A stretch of 64,000 nucleotides of DNA from Sphagnum magellanicum (GCA_021904315.1 CM038917.1:124001-188000); one strand, 5' to 3'; shown: positions 23,940 to 34,410, numbered from the stretch's first letter. Made by a program: numbers and translations. The notes: generated by a model from the letters alone, not told the origin.

Positions 23940-25040
23940 AAGTGAAAAAAAGAAAAAAGAAAAAACACACATACCCCTTCTCCCTTTCTAGGGTTAAGAA
24001 GCTAACAATGTTTTTTATAAAAACAAAAAAAATGAAAAAAAATCCCCCCTCCCTTCCCCCCGCCCCAATCCTCCTTCACCCCATCAAGATTTTAAAGAAA
24101 CAAATTACAAACAGTAAAAAAAAATTGAAATGAAAAATAAATAAATAAATCTGTGCCCCCCTCCCCATTCAAGGGTGAACAAAAGTAATATTAAAAAATT
24201 AAAAATTAAAAAAAAAAAACCCTCACATCCCCCTTCCCCACCCCTTCAAGAGTTTTTCTTAAAAACAAAAAAAAAATCCATGTCCCCCCTCCCCCTTCAA
24301 GAGTGCAAAAAAGTAACAAAATTCATGCCCCCTTTCCCTTTTCAAGAGAGTATGAAAAAGTACCAAAAATTGAAAAAAACCCATGCCCCCTTTCCCCCTT
24401 CAAGAGTAAAAAAAGGTAACAATTTTTTTTCAAATAATAAAAAATTAAAAAATTGAAAAAAAAAAAAAAAAAAACCCACAACCCCCTCCCTCTCAATTAG
24501 AACCTTAAGAAAATAAAATCCATGTTTGGCCGATCTTCCATTTCCATCTTTCAACAGTTTTTTTTTTCAAAACAAAAAAATCAACCATGTTCCTTCCCTT
24601 CTTAACAATATATATATTTTTTAATTGTGCCCCGTTTTGCCTTTCAAGAGGTAAAAAGCAACAAAAATGAAAAATGAAAAATAAACTCATGCCCCCTTCC
24701 CCTTGCAAAAGTAAAAAATTTACAAACAACACAAAAAGTAAAAATTTAAAAAAAATTAAAAATTAAAAACTCATGCCCCCCTCTGTCCTTTCCAAAGTTA
24801 AAAAAAAGTGACAAAACATTTATAAACAATAAAAAAAACAAGAAATGAAAAATAAATAAATAAATAAACCCATGGCCCCCTCCCCCTTCAATAATAATAA
24901 AAAGTGAGAAAAAAACTCATGCCCGCTTCCCTCGTCAAGATTATAAATAAATAAATAATTTACAAATAGTAAAAAGTAATAAATTTATTAAAAAAAACTC
25001 CCCCCCCCAACCACCCTTTCAAGAGAAAATTAAAAATCTC
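23940..25040. repeat. Degenerate minisatellite of alternating pyrimidine and purine blocks
   Basis: About 14 imperfect units of 45-95 bp. Each is a C/T block such as 'cccccttccccctt' followed by 'caagagt' and then an A-rich purine block with '(a)nagtaac(a)n'. Landmark 'ttcaagag/ttcaagggt' motifs occur near 24170, 24245, 24296, 24341, 24399, 24642 and 25017. Unit lengths vary because of A-run and C-run slippage. Open frames across it are translations of the repeat. Confidence 0.8.
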
Positions 25041-25068
25041 TCACCCATACCCGTCTTTTTCATTAACA

Positions 25069-25106
25069 TTGGACAACTCACTTTCAGAGAAAGTTCAATT
25101 GTCCAA
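25069..25106. repeat. Short imperfect hairpin
   Basis: TTGGACAA..ACTTTC pairs with GAAAGT..TTGTCCAA, giving 14 paired bases with an asymmetric internal loop. It sits between the minisatellite and the 127-bp tandem array. Confidence 0.5.
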
Positions 25107-25189
25107 CTTTTAAGGCAGTTAACTATATTATTTGACTTTATCCCATAGCTTTAGGTCTATAGATTTAAAAAATACGAAAATAAGTCTCA

Positions 25190-25690
25190 CCAACCCTATT
25201 TTGAGTAGAAAACATTGCCACTAATGGGCAGTCGATAATAACTATAATAGTACAGTATCCTAAGGCTATTAGTGGGATCTAGAGACTAAAAAAGATACAA
25301 AAAATAGTACTCATCTACCCCATCTTTGGGGTAGGAAACACTAACACTAAAGGGGCAGTCTATAATAACCATAATAGTACAATATTCTAGAGGCTATCAG
25401 GAGAGATCTAGGGACTAAAAAAAGTACAAAAACAGTACTCGCCTACCCTATATTTGGGGTAGAAAACCCTACCACTATACTATTTCTGGGTAGGAAACTC
25501 TACCACTACAGAGGGGCAGTCTATACTATATATATAAGACAAAATCTTGGAGGCTATTAGAAGTGATTGAGACTTTTGAAAGTACAAAAATAGTGCTCAC
25601 ATATCCTATTTTTGGGATAGGAAACCCTGGAACTGAGGGGGGCAGTCTATAATAAGTATCATAGTACAATATCCTGGAGGCTATTAGGGG
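25190..25690. repeat. Tandem array, period about 127 bp, four copies
   Basis: 'gggcagtc' occurs at 25226, 25353, 25514 and 25640, spacing 127, 161 and 126. Each unit has 'aataatagtacaatat'-like text, 'ggctat(t/c)ag', 'aaagtacaaaaa(t/c)agt' and a 'ctaccc..tttggggtagga' stem. The 161-bp unit carries an extra 34-bp partial duplication. The function is unknown; it could be a satellite fragment or a spacer array upstream of the following gene. Confidence 0.75.
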
Positions 25691-25759
25691 GAGAAGAGGT
25701 CGAACTACCCTAAACCCCTACAACCTGCATGCAGATTATTTTACAGGGGGTAGCTGCCT

Positions 25760-25779
25760 GGAGATGTGCCCACATCTCC
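25760..25779. promoter_or_regulatory. 20-bp palindrome next to a TATA box
   Basis: GGAGATGTG-CC-CACATCTCC is a perfect 9-bp dyad with a 2-bp centre. It lies 5 bp upstream of the TATA-like element at 25785. Its position suggests a site for a dimeric transcription factor, but the factor is unknown. Confidence 0.4.
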
Positions 25780-25784
25780 GAGCT

Positions 25785-25796
25785 CATATATATAGG
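25785..25796 (+). promoter_or_regulatory. Candidate TATA box of the secreted-protein gene
   Basis: CATATATATAGG, with transcription expected to start about 25-35 bp further on, in 'ggctcagccccacaacaatc'. This places a short 5' exon before the donor-like CAG-GTGCGT at 25870. Confidence 0.4.
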
Positions 25797-25869
25797 TCTA
25801 CTTGGCTCAGCCCCACAACAATCCTACCCATCCATCTTCCAACTACTATCTTTTCTTTCAAATTCGCAG

Positions 25870-26535
25870 GTGCGTACATCTCTCGCACACCAACGTGCCT
25901 CTTATGCATAACTTAGTACGTCCAAGTTCCAATAATATAGCTTGTCTCCGTAAAACATATACCAGTATGAGGATCGGGAGTGAAGTAATGTGAATAACAA
26001 CTCAGAATTGCAGAGACTAGTCTACTAAGTTCTTTCATTTTCTGTCAAGCTGGGTTCACACGGTGCTATTCTTTGCCAAACTGCTCACATACAATTCACA
26101 AATTCGAATCAGAAGGACTGAACTTTGTTTGATGAAGGCATTAAGTAGTGAGTGATTAGAGCTTGATTAGCAAAATGTTCTACGCGGTTCAAATTGGGTG
26201 CTAATAGGGCGCTTACATCAGCTAATATTACAGAGAAACCCAGATCTTCCTGCTGCGACAAATGATCTATTCGGCTGTGTTTATAAATAAAGTTTTGCAG
26301 GGTTTCATCATATTCGGCTGATAGAATATTGCAATAACAATGTGCCTTCCGATCCGTTTCTAAAGATAGCCCTTCCTTTCGTCCCTTATTAATAGGGCGA
26401 GTATTCGTGGGCAAAAGTGTTGCTGCAGTTTAATCACCTTGGCTCTGGAGTCACCAGCCTTGCTTGTCTTTGCTGCCACACGGTACTGTACACTATCCAT
26501 TTGAAAATTTTAATACGTTGTAGTTGCATGTACAG
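25870..26535 (+). other. Candidate 5'-UTR intron (666 bp)
   Basis: GTGCGT at 25870 follows TTCGCAG, and TGTACAG at 26529-26535 precedes the exon carrying the start codon at 26543. GT-AG ends and the position between a TATA box and the start codon support a 5'-UTR intron. The minus-strand frame at 26109-26414 inside it (101 codons) is unrecognised and treated as chance. Confidence 0.35.
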
Positions 26536-26542
26536 GCGCACC

Positions 26543-27184
26543 ATGGAGAACATGTCGAACGCCAAATTGATGCAAGGGCAGCTGCGTTATCCTCTCCTCT
26601 GCAGCTTCTGTGTGCTAGTGATGGCCACATTGCTGACAGGGGACCTGCAGTCTGCTGTTGTGGAGGCTGTAGACGTCACCTTTTTCGACAACTCTGGCGC
26701 ATGTCAGGGAGCAGGATTCACTTTTAACGGCCTCGCTGAGCGCACTTGTGCCGTAGTCACTAACGAAGGATCCGTTCAGATCAGAAATCTTGATAGTAAA
26801 AAGACGGGTTTGGGGTACAGAAATGGGGGATGCAAGACTCAGGTCTTCACCGGAAAGGGACCAAATGTTTGGTGCTTCGTTGGCGGCGGTATTACCGGCG
26901 CTTCCTGGTTCGTCAGCAGCGCCGAGTTGATCACTTCGATGACGAACTCTCGCGAGGAAACCAGCTCCGGCAACTGCTCTTCCATCATGCCTCCCCATAG
27001 CATTATCTTCACCGAAGACAGCTCCAAAGGTGCATGGGTTCTCAAAGCTAACAGTATTGCGGCCGAAGATTTGATGGCGCAGCTTCGAAGCGTTGACGAT
27101 GCCGCAAAAGTGTCTTGGCTCAAAGAGCAGGGTGCACACTTTGAACCTGCATCAGGCGCCATCGCAACAATTGTGAACATGTGA
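26543..27184 (+). CDS. Secreted cysteine-containing protein, possibly MiAMP1-like (beta/gamma-crystallin fold)
   Basis: The chosen start at 26543 gives 213 residues. The same frame is open further upstream, but this ATG has a strong context (GCGCACCATGG) and places a hydrophobic stretch (residues 16-32) near the N-terminus, with a likely signal cleavage after A42 (VVEA-VDV). The mature part, about 170 residues, has cysteines at 54, 69, 97, 111 and 145. Its first half is rich in Gly and aromatics (FFDNSGACQGAG, GYRNGGCKTQVF, WCFVGGGITGASWF), whose spacing recalls plant MiAMP1-type antimicrobial beta/gamma-crystallin proteins. The second half (residues 146-213) has no parallel that I know. The gene is CpG-rich against CpG-poor surroundings, has no frameshift, and is followed by a long 3' flank with AATAAA at 27690. 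It is probably a live gene; the fold assignment is inferred and weak. Confidence 0.75.
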   Translation: MENMSNAKLMQGQLRYPLLCSFCVLVMATLLTGDLQSAVVEAVDVTFFDNSGACQGAGFTFNGLAERTCAVVTNEGSVQIRNLDSKKTGLGYRNGGCKTQVFTGKGPNVWCFVGGGITGASWFVSSAELITSMTNSREETSSGNCSSIMPPHSIIFTEDSSKGAWVLKANSIAAEDLMAQLRSVDDAAKVSWLKEQGAHFEPASGAIATIVNM

Positions 27185-27269
27185 CCCCACTTACCTGCCA
27201 CGATCAGGGTGACGATCAGCGTACCCGCGTCACCCCCAATGAGCTGCTATGCAGTGAAGTATAGGAGTA

Positions 27270-28310
27270 CTAAGTGTGAGAATAAGAGCACCACAGTCAG
27301 CAGCCGCTAATTAAGAGTTTCCTTTCATAGTCAGAGAGTGTCGGTGGCATCGCAGAGAGGGCAGGCTGCCTCAGCTAAAGATGGGCTGTTACTGCAGGGG
27401 AGGGCTCTTCTAGGTTAGGAGTTATATGGGGTTTACCTCCCCTTTCTTTAGTTGATTTGCTTCATGTGACTGGTGGAGGGTTCGGTTCTTAATGGTCCCC
27501 TTTTCTCCTTGTGGCCCACCTTTGTAGGGCTGTTTGCTTTCCTGAACTTCGGTCCGTGTTTCCTTTTCTCTCCCTTTCTTGGGTGCTTTCTTTCTATAAA
27601 GTTTGACAGGGTTTCAATCTAGTTCCCATAATATACAGGTGTTGGGCAGTTATGTGTGTACTCTAGATAACCTTTGCACGGTTATATGAAATAAATGTGT
27701 TTGACCTAAGTATTGTGCCAGTTAATTGAAACTTATGAAACCAAACATATCTGGGATTTCCAATTTGGTTTTGCAGAAATCATGTTTTTAGCATTCAGTA
27801 ACATGTGGTTATGTTATGAAACCATTATGTATGAGAAGTGACTCATAACTAGGCAGTTATGCAAAAAAATTGTATGATTATAATCCAACCCTCTCTCTAG
27901 ATGCACAACTGCATGTTTTCTCCTTTTTTTTTTGGGTCTTATACTAAGGGGCAAACATTAAAAAAAGTAACTGATTCTTGCATAGAGTGGTTTTCAGCGA
28001 GGCGGACTATATAGACATGGTAATTGAATGACATAACTAGGTCCAATATAACTATAAAAAGAACTTTTAATATGTTCGAGTTATGGTTAAATATTATTTA
28101 GAACTTGAAGACAGATATGTTAAATTGTCAATTATCAAAAAAAATTACAACCACCAGTCGATTGTAAATTCCAGTTACTGGAGTTTGCCAACTTAGGTTA
28201 TATATTCAATTATGATAACCTAATTAAATATATACTTGACAATTATAACCTGATAAATATAGAATCCCCCAACACTGGAATATACCAATGTTAGGCGGTT
28301 TAGTGAGTTA
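27270..28310. repeat. 3' flank of the gene, duplicated at about 30510-31480
   Basis: From 'gtgtgagaataagagcacc' (about 27274), through 'ggttatatgaaataaat' (27681), 'acatgtggttatgttatgaa' (27801) and 'gaatataccaatgtt' (28277), the text recurs in the same order and orientation about 3 kb downstream. The coding exon itself is not recognisable in the second copy. Confidence 0.7.
27690..27695 (+). terminator. Candidate polyadenylation signal
   Basis: AATAAA lies 506 bp after the stop codon, in a region whose sequence is conserved in the duplicated flank (near 30660). Confidence 0.4.
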
Positions 28311-28623
28311 GAACATCTCCACCGTAAAAGTGTAAACAACCCCTGTAAACAACTCCTTTATGTTAACATAGCATAGTTGTTTAATGATCACTGTCCCCAC
28401 CCACAAACGTCATAAAAGTCCCTTTAAACACCCAAAGACCATTTATATCTTTACATGTGGACCAGTAATAGTCAATGTCCAAATCCATAGTAGAAAAAGA
28501 TTTGGAGGGGTTAAGATGACCACTGCAAAATCAACATCAATACAGGAGCGCAGCAGGATTTACGCTATCCTGCTACAAGATTTAATGAAAAGGGGTATTT
28601 GCAGGCGTGCAGTGGAGATGCTC
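28311..28623. mobile_element. Tourist-like MITE, 313 bp, TSD TTA
   Basis: Ends GAACATCTCCACCG and GAGCATCTCCACTG (the latter read from the right end) match at 12 of 14 positions. TTA occurs on both sides (28308-28310 and 28624-28626). The paralogous flank at about 31482 shows the uninterrupted 'ggttagaacc', an empty site that confirms the boundaries. Confidence 0.75.
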
Positions 28624-30499
28624 TTAGAGCCACCCTGATGCAATTCCAATTAGTAAAACCGTACTCAAATGAAGTCTAATTTATGGAATGGATTCTAGAA
28701 CTGAAACTAGAAGCAGAAAATCTTAAGAACCAGACCCCAAACCCGGTTCTCAGTTCTATTCATGTACGGAACCACAACCAAGATTTTTGGGGGAAAAAAA
28801 AGGTATTTCAAAAAAACAACAATAACTGGGGGCTAATCCAAGGTTAACCTGCAGTTAGTGTCTGATTTTGGTCCCAGTTACCAGAAACTGCATCTGATTT
28901 TCAGTACCAGAACTGCAACTAGAATTTTTGTCTTTTTTAAGAACTGGATCCTGAACCAGGTCCCCAGTTTCATTAACGTGCAAAACCAAAACCTAAGCTG
29001 TTCTAATTCATTCTTTAGAACCAAAATCAAAGGTTTTTCTAAAAGTCAAAGAACCATCCCCACACAGGAATATACCAGTGTTGTTGGGTTCTAGGGGAGC
29101 CCCTCGGTTTTGGTTCCTAAAATTATTGGAGGGATTGATCCTGGTTCGATATTTCAAAGAAGGGACCTGCTTTTAGTTTTTTTTTAAAAATTATATGGGG
29201 AGCAATTTCGATTTTGATTCCAACATAATATCAAAATGGACATGGAAAAGAGTAAAAGACTTGATCTTTTATATCACGGGAAAACAATTATATCAGGTGT
29301 GAACAGACACACCAAAAAAAAAAAGGGCTTGAAGTTTGAAGTCAAGCATCAATGATGTTTTGTTAATTTAAAAGAGAAATTTTCAAACAAAACTTGAATC
29401 GCCTAAATTTGGAAACTCTGGATTTTTTTTAACACAAAAGCTTTGAAGAAACAAAAAAAACACAAAAGAAAATCACAAAGAAGCTTAAGTTTCGTCAAAA
29501 GAATGTCAATTATTTGAGTCATTCTAAGTTACCTGGGAAATTAACTTCTTTTTAAAAAGACATTATGGGCAATTTACACTTGAATCCTTGGGCCGCCAGG
29601 AAATTGTGGCACCAGTCATTTTGGATGAGACGACAGCGAAGCCCATGAGTCATGGCCCAAAAACCTTTGTTAAGCCGGGATTGGACCAAAGGGCAAACAA
29701 TAAGAAACGTCCTCACTGTCAGGGCATCAATTTTTATGGGGGAAGCCACCAAAAGTTCCTTCCAAAAATATTCACAAAAACGTTTACTAAAGATTATAAA
29801 TGATTGGTCTGAAGTTTTCGTTGTGATGGGCTGCCACTAATTCCATCAGGCTCACCTCTTTGAGGTAGGCCTGAAAAACTTCTTTCCAATCTTACTTGAC
29901 ATTATGCACTTCAGCCATGCAGGCTTCCATGTGATATTTCAATCATCGTCATTTGCTTGAGTTGCGACCTCTGATTACATTACTGTAGACCCAAAGCACA
30001 AAGCGAAAGTGTGAGTCATTATGGATGGACCAATGTTCAATTCTAGGTTTAATTGCACCATTGTCAAACTGCCCCTCAGTGAGCAGAATGAATTTGTAAA
30101 ACATTTGTGGCGAAGGAAAAATTCCCTCTGCATGTTAAAGAGCAGGTTGGATGAACAATTACTGAATATGTTATTTTCTGTGACCTTGCTTTCTTTGTTG
30201 GTATGCATGATTTGTGCATACTTTTCATGGAATTCAAAAGAATGCTCAAATCATACTTTTTGACATCAATGGTAATTCGAGATAACTTTATGGAAGAAAA
30301 AATATTTTGAGTTGTTCCAAAAAAAACTTGAGATCGACAATTACATATTTTATTTTTGAAAATAATCACACCTATGTTTGAAATAGAAGTTTCAATTGAC
30401 TTTTGTTGTTGAATATATATTGAGTATGTGATATTGAATATGTGTTATATTGACATTTATCCAAATTATAGGGATGTCCTAAATGTTATATATTAACAT
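28624..30499. other. Spacer, no gene seen
   Basis: 28680-29110 has loose repeats of 'agaactg(g/a)a(t/a)cc' and 'aaccag', a pattern also present at 31490-31560 and 36580-37180. No recognised coding frame; the short frames at 29552-29803 and 30021-30263 have no family resemblance. Confidence 0.45.
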
Positions 30500-31640
30500 T
30501 TATGACATTACTATGGTGTGAGAATAAGACCTCCAGATTCAGCAGCTGTTGAATGTTGGATGTATTGATAATTGAGAGTTCTAGCACACTTATGTGTGAG
30601 AATACACCAGTGTTGAGCTGTTGTTTATGTATTTGAGATAACTTACGGTTAAGGTTATATGAAATAAATTTATTTGGCTTCACCTAGGGTTACAATTTCT
30701 GAAACTTATCAAACCAAACATGTCTGCAGCTAACAATAAATACTGTTGTGGGGTTTCAATTTTTGGTTTTGCAGATATAATTTTTTACCATCCAAAAACA
30801 TGTGGTTATGTTATGAAGTTCTTATCTATAAAAGAAGTGATTCATCCGCAGGTGATTATGTACAAATTGTATCAGGTTAAATCCACCTCTCTCTCAAGAA
30901 TTCAACCATGCTCAACACCATGTCTTCATTTTTCTTGGTCTTGTGACCAAAGGGCACACAAAAATAAGTAAATGATTCTTTGGGTACAAAGTTTAAATGA
31001 TATGGGAACCACAAAGACCTGATAACTGAATGATATGACTAGATCTAAAAAAATCTTATATATAAATTCACTTAGTCCGTCCGTGACTGGGCGTTCTGCT
31101 TGCGTTTTCTACGGCAGAACCGGCCCGGCCTATAACTGACCACCGGCTAGCATTTTCTATGGCAGAACCGGCCCATGCACAGACGGTAACTTACCCGGTA
31201 CTTTACCGGTTTTCACAGTCATTGCTAACACAAGTACAATTCGCCTTTTGGTACTTATTACCGTCTTCCTTAATTTACTATTTTCACGGACAGATCTCCG
31301 TCGGTCCGTCTGTCGAGGTCCTGAAACCCAGTGTCCGTTTATCGAGGTCTTGAAACCCAGGTCCTGAGAGCCAGGCACGGGCGGATTGTGTCCGACCGTC
31401 ACGGCTACCCACTAGTAAATATATAACCACCCAATGCAAAAATATACCAATGTTTGGCTATCTAGTTTGATGGGTTAGAACCATTATGGAATCTGTTCTG
31501 GAACCAAAATCAGAATCAAAACCTTTCAAGAACTGAACCCAAAATTGGGTTATTAGTTTCATTTATGTATGAAAACACGATCAATATTTTCGAATTTGCA
31601 TTATTCTCTAATGTGCTGTAGTTAGGGCAAGCTTTATTTT
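30500..31640. repeat. Second copy of the gene's 3' flank, carrying a Helitron-like insert
   Basis: Aligns with 27270-28310 and then with 28624-28760. It differs by lacking the MITE at 28311-28623 and by having an extra 362 bp at 31054-31415. The duplication is therefore older than both insertions. Confidence 0.65.
31054..31415 (+). mobile_element. Non-autonomous Helitron-like element, 362 bp
   Basis: Starts TCTTATATATAAA after an A and ends CCACTAG before a T, the TC...CTRR ends and A/T flanks expected of Helitrons. It is absent from the paralogous flank near 28045-28240. It is CpG-rich and matches 34766-35154 in inverted orientation. A clear 3' hairpin is not visible (only short CCG/CGG pairing), so the class is probable rather than certain. 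Short open frames in it are chance. Confidence 0.5.
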
Positions 31641-32094
31641 GCCTTAAAATCATGCTTGACAGCATAGCCTTAATAACAAGCCGTGGCTCTTTGCAAGAAA
31701 CTTTTTGATTTATTAGAAACTACTGAGACTAGTATGTTTTCATATTCCAAATCATTCTCAGGACTGCATCCTTGATGCTTGAAACAAGGAAGGATCATAG
31801 TATGAGAGAAAGAATATTCTTGCAACAAATCGTTTCCCAAAATGTCACAACATGTGAGCAAACTGGTGATCAGCTGCAAAGACGATCTTTAAGAGGATTT
31901 GTTGGTGTCCCAATTCCCACATTTGTAAGAGGTCATGAGTGCTTCTGTGATGTTTTGAAACCCATGCAAATTAGCTCTCCAAACTTAATTCTCATTGAAC
32001 TCTTAAATCTTGCAATTCAGTACCAACAAATATGAAATTCATGGTAAAATGAAGAATAAGAATTGAAAAGTGAAAGCTACCTATATCCCATGTT
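31641..32094. other. Spacer, no gene recognised
   Basis: No motif seen; an 87-codon + strand frame at 31772-32035 has no family resemblance. Confidence 0.4.
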
Positions 32095-32810
32095 CTATCC
32101 CAAGGTGGGACAATTCATTTGTAACATACCACACAGGGGATCCAAAAAGAAAGAATTTGCAGGGTTCAGCCCCACTAATGGACTGTGATCAGATGTCTCA
32201 TACTCAGTGGCCATCACCTTTGAAGATAGAGTTTTCATGAATGTGTCATGCCAAACCATCTGTATTTTCTCAGGGAGAAACTCTGTTTCTTGGTCCAATA
32301 CAAGGTTTAGAGACAGACTTTAAGCCTTCTTTCTTAGGAGCAGGCCCCTTCACCACAACTGGAATAGCAGCTCCTAGAACAGGCCAGTCTGACCAATGAC
32401 ATCCAGGGCTCTCTAACTCCACAACCTTTTTGTTTTTTTTTTTTTTTTGGAGGAGCCTGCAGAAGTGCAGTTCTGTGATACCCCAGCACCAGTTGCATGC
32501 TCATTATTGCCTAGGACTGAAAAAGCTTCTCCAAGTGCTGAGAAACACCTGTGTCATCTGTAGGTTGATCGAAGCTGATGAGACTCCTATGCTCACGACA
32601 GACAGGGGTCAAACTGCAGAGCCTTTCTGAATTGCCACCACCACCCTGCTTGGGCGGCTGGATTGCCATCCTTCTCCATGGGACAGAGCATATTTGGCAG
32701 TGGCTAGCGAGTTGCTCAGAGTCCCCATTCCTGACAAAACTTCCTGGATACACCTTCTACCTGGAGAACCATAATACCAAGTTTTCTCTCCAGGTTTGAT
32801 TCTCACAGTC
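32095..32810 (-). pseudogene. Unrecognised gene fragments on the minus strand
   Basis: Between about 32450 and 32270 the minus strand reads a coding-like stretch (LESPGCHWSDWPVLGAA, then VVVKGPAPKKEGLKSV), which shifts frame into VWHDTFMKTLSSKVMATEYE and continues to about 32095. A further open stretch runs 32753-32511. A run of 16 T's at 32435-32450 separates them. I do not recognise the proteins. Mixed composition with frameshifts suggests captured or decayed exons, in the same orientation as the PPR fragment next to them. Confidence 0.3.
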
Positions 32811-32989
32811 CTCTACAAGTTGATGGGGCAGAAGTTTCTGTGATAATTTACCAATGGTCCTGTTGTTTGAAAAATTTCAGGACCTGAACTCATCCCATTC
32901 ACTGTAATGAAGACCTGCAGGTGCTGGCTTCGGTTCATCAAATTTCAGTAGTCCTTCCCCAGCCAGATTAGCACATACACTGCTTGCTC

Positions 32990-33407
32990 CCTTCTCTGCC
33001 CCTGTAGATGGCCAGCATGGCCAACAAGGTTCCATGCAGGTGTAATGTTCCAATTTTGCAGAAATCATGGAGACTGTAATCATCAAAACATAGTAGCATA
33101 TGCCTTCATCCGCCAAACCTGCATGGCCATGAGCTGATACAAGACAAACAAAAGTGATTTCAATTGGCTGCACACGTTCACACATCCAATCAAACTGTTT
33201 AAGAGCTTCCTTACCTGCATGCCCAAGCATTGGCACTTCCTCCAAGTATGGAAACCACATCATGTGATGGCACCTTGTTGAATGCCCTCCAAGCATCCTC
33301 CAGGCTCCCACATCTTGCATACATTGACCAAACAAGCTAGTTCACACAAAGCCATCAGACTTGCAACCACTTTCAATGATCTGCTGATGAACACACCTGC
33401 CCTCTTC
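32990..33407 (-). pseudogene. Pentatricopeptide repeat (PPR) protein fragment
   Basis: Reading from 33407 downward gives EEGRCVHQQIIESGCKSDGF, a TGA, then in a second frame SMYARCGSLEDAWRAF and KVPSHDVVS, and in a third KEALKQFDWMCE, EITFVCLVSAHGHAGLADEG and ISAKLEHYTCM. These are consecutive PPR signatures of the plant PLS class (CHAGL.DEG, HYTCM). At least two frameshifts and one stop make it non-functional. PPR proteins of this class bind organellar RNA. The wording of the repeats resembles the large families of ferns and lycophytes. It sits directly against another gene fragment at 33408, so it may have been moved here. Confidence 0.75.
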
Positions 33408-34110
33408 AGGTGGATGGAAAAGAGGCCATCTCAAATGTATTTTTTGGAGCAGATGCCGGTTGTTTTAACAAGTCCCATGTGCCAGATATATCATTGGCTA
33501 TTGTAACAGAATCTGCATCAGCTCTTGTAGTTTCTTCAAAGCTGCTGGATATACTAACATCCAGCACAACAATTCCTTCTTCGAAAGAGGGGACTGTAGA
33601 GGGAGGTGAAGATAGGGTTACCACAAGATCATCCACCTCTTTATGTTGTTTTCTACCTCTGGCTGGAAGTTTTTGCCTGGTGATGTGTTGGCTATACAGA
33701 TTATCTATCTCCTCAGCTCCTACAACATCAAATTCAACCTCCAATTTGTTTATCTTATGCCCAGTTTTCGAACATCCACTTTGTTTTGGAAAAACGGGCT
33801 TCTCATCCCAACTGCACCTACAATGTTGTGCATTGTACCTAGCAAGTGGGTGTAATGCTTGGAAGGTTTTGAACCAGGAAACTCGCCTAATGAGTGTATG
33901 ACCTGCTACAATGTGTTGATCCTACTCCTGATCAATTTCACTTGGGTCTTCGAAGCCAAATCAGAGCTTACCTTATCATCTGCCAACATATGTTTCAACT
34001 TCTTGCTTTCTTAGGCAGACTTGAAATTAGGGTAGACGGGTAATTGCAGGCGCTTTACTGAATCTGGATCAAAGAGTGCATTGATGCAACCTTATGCCGG
34101 TGTTCCAAAA
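33408..34110 (-). pseudogene. Unrecognised coding remnant, frameshifted
   Basis: From about 34110 the minus strand reads CINALFDPDSVKRLQLPVYP, then LKHMLADDKVSSDLASKTQV and RSRINTL, with stops where Gln is plausible (TAA, TAG). Near 33790 the coding sense moves to another frame: EVEFDVVGAEEIDNLY, ARGRKQHKEVDDLVVTLSSP, ending at a TGA at 33408. The composition is that of a real protein, but I do not recognise the family. It abuts the PPR fragment without a spacer. Confidence 0.4.
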
Positions 34111-34232
34111 GCCTCAGCTTGTTAGGCCACGCCCCACCACAGTAAATGTAAACCACATCCTGTCGTCCTTATGCTAAAAACTCGGCATCAGTAGGTGTTA
34201 CCTGCCATGTTGAGATCTCCTTTATTAACATA

Positions 34233-34261
34233 CTAGTGGAAACCCGTGCCTGCAAGGCACG
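34233..34261 (-). mobile_element. Helitron 3' terminus with hairpin
   Basis: On the minus strand a 7-bp stem with a 3-nt loop (CGTGCCT-TGC-AGGCACG, 34261-34245) is followed 11 nt later by CTAG (34236-34233) and then a T, the classic Helitron 3' end. The body of this element would extend to higher coordinates. Its 5' end was not located, partly because other elements lie there. Confidence 0.6.
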
Positions 34262-34410
34262 ACACGGCACTGATGCAGTGTATATATAGCCTTTAGGTTT
34301 TGTGTAGTCTTGTGAGGCTTTTTTAAATGTGACTTGAAATTTGATAATGTTGGGTGTGATATCCATATCCTTTGGGGTTCATTGAGGTATTTTTTAATTT
34401 TTACAATAAT

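Noticed and set aside
23940..25040. CRISPR-like spaced repeats
   Set aside because: Repeat units are degenerate and vary in length, spacers are homopolymers, and the context is a plant nuclear genome.
26109..26414. 101-codon - strand frame upstream of the secreted-protein gene
   Set aside because: Lies in the proposed 5'-UTR intron, has no motif and no promoter-like sequence of its own.
26615..27201. Long minus-strand frames of 174 and 120 codons
   Set aside because: Antisense shadows of the secreted-protein gene, whose signal peptide and cysteine pattern support the + strand.
32435..32450. Poly(T) run as evidence of a retroposed mRNA tail
   Set aside because: It fits a reverse-oriented poly(A) tail, but no target duplication or intronless parent could be recognised.
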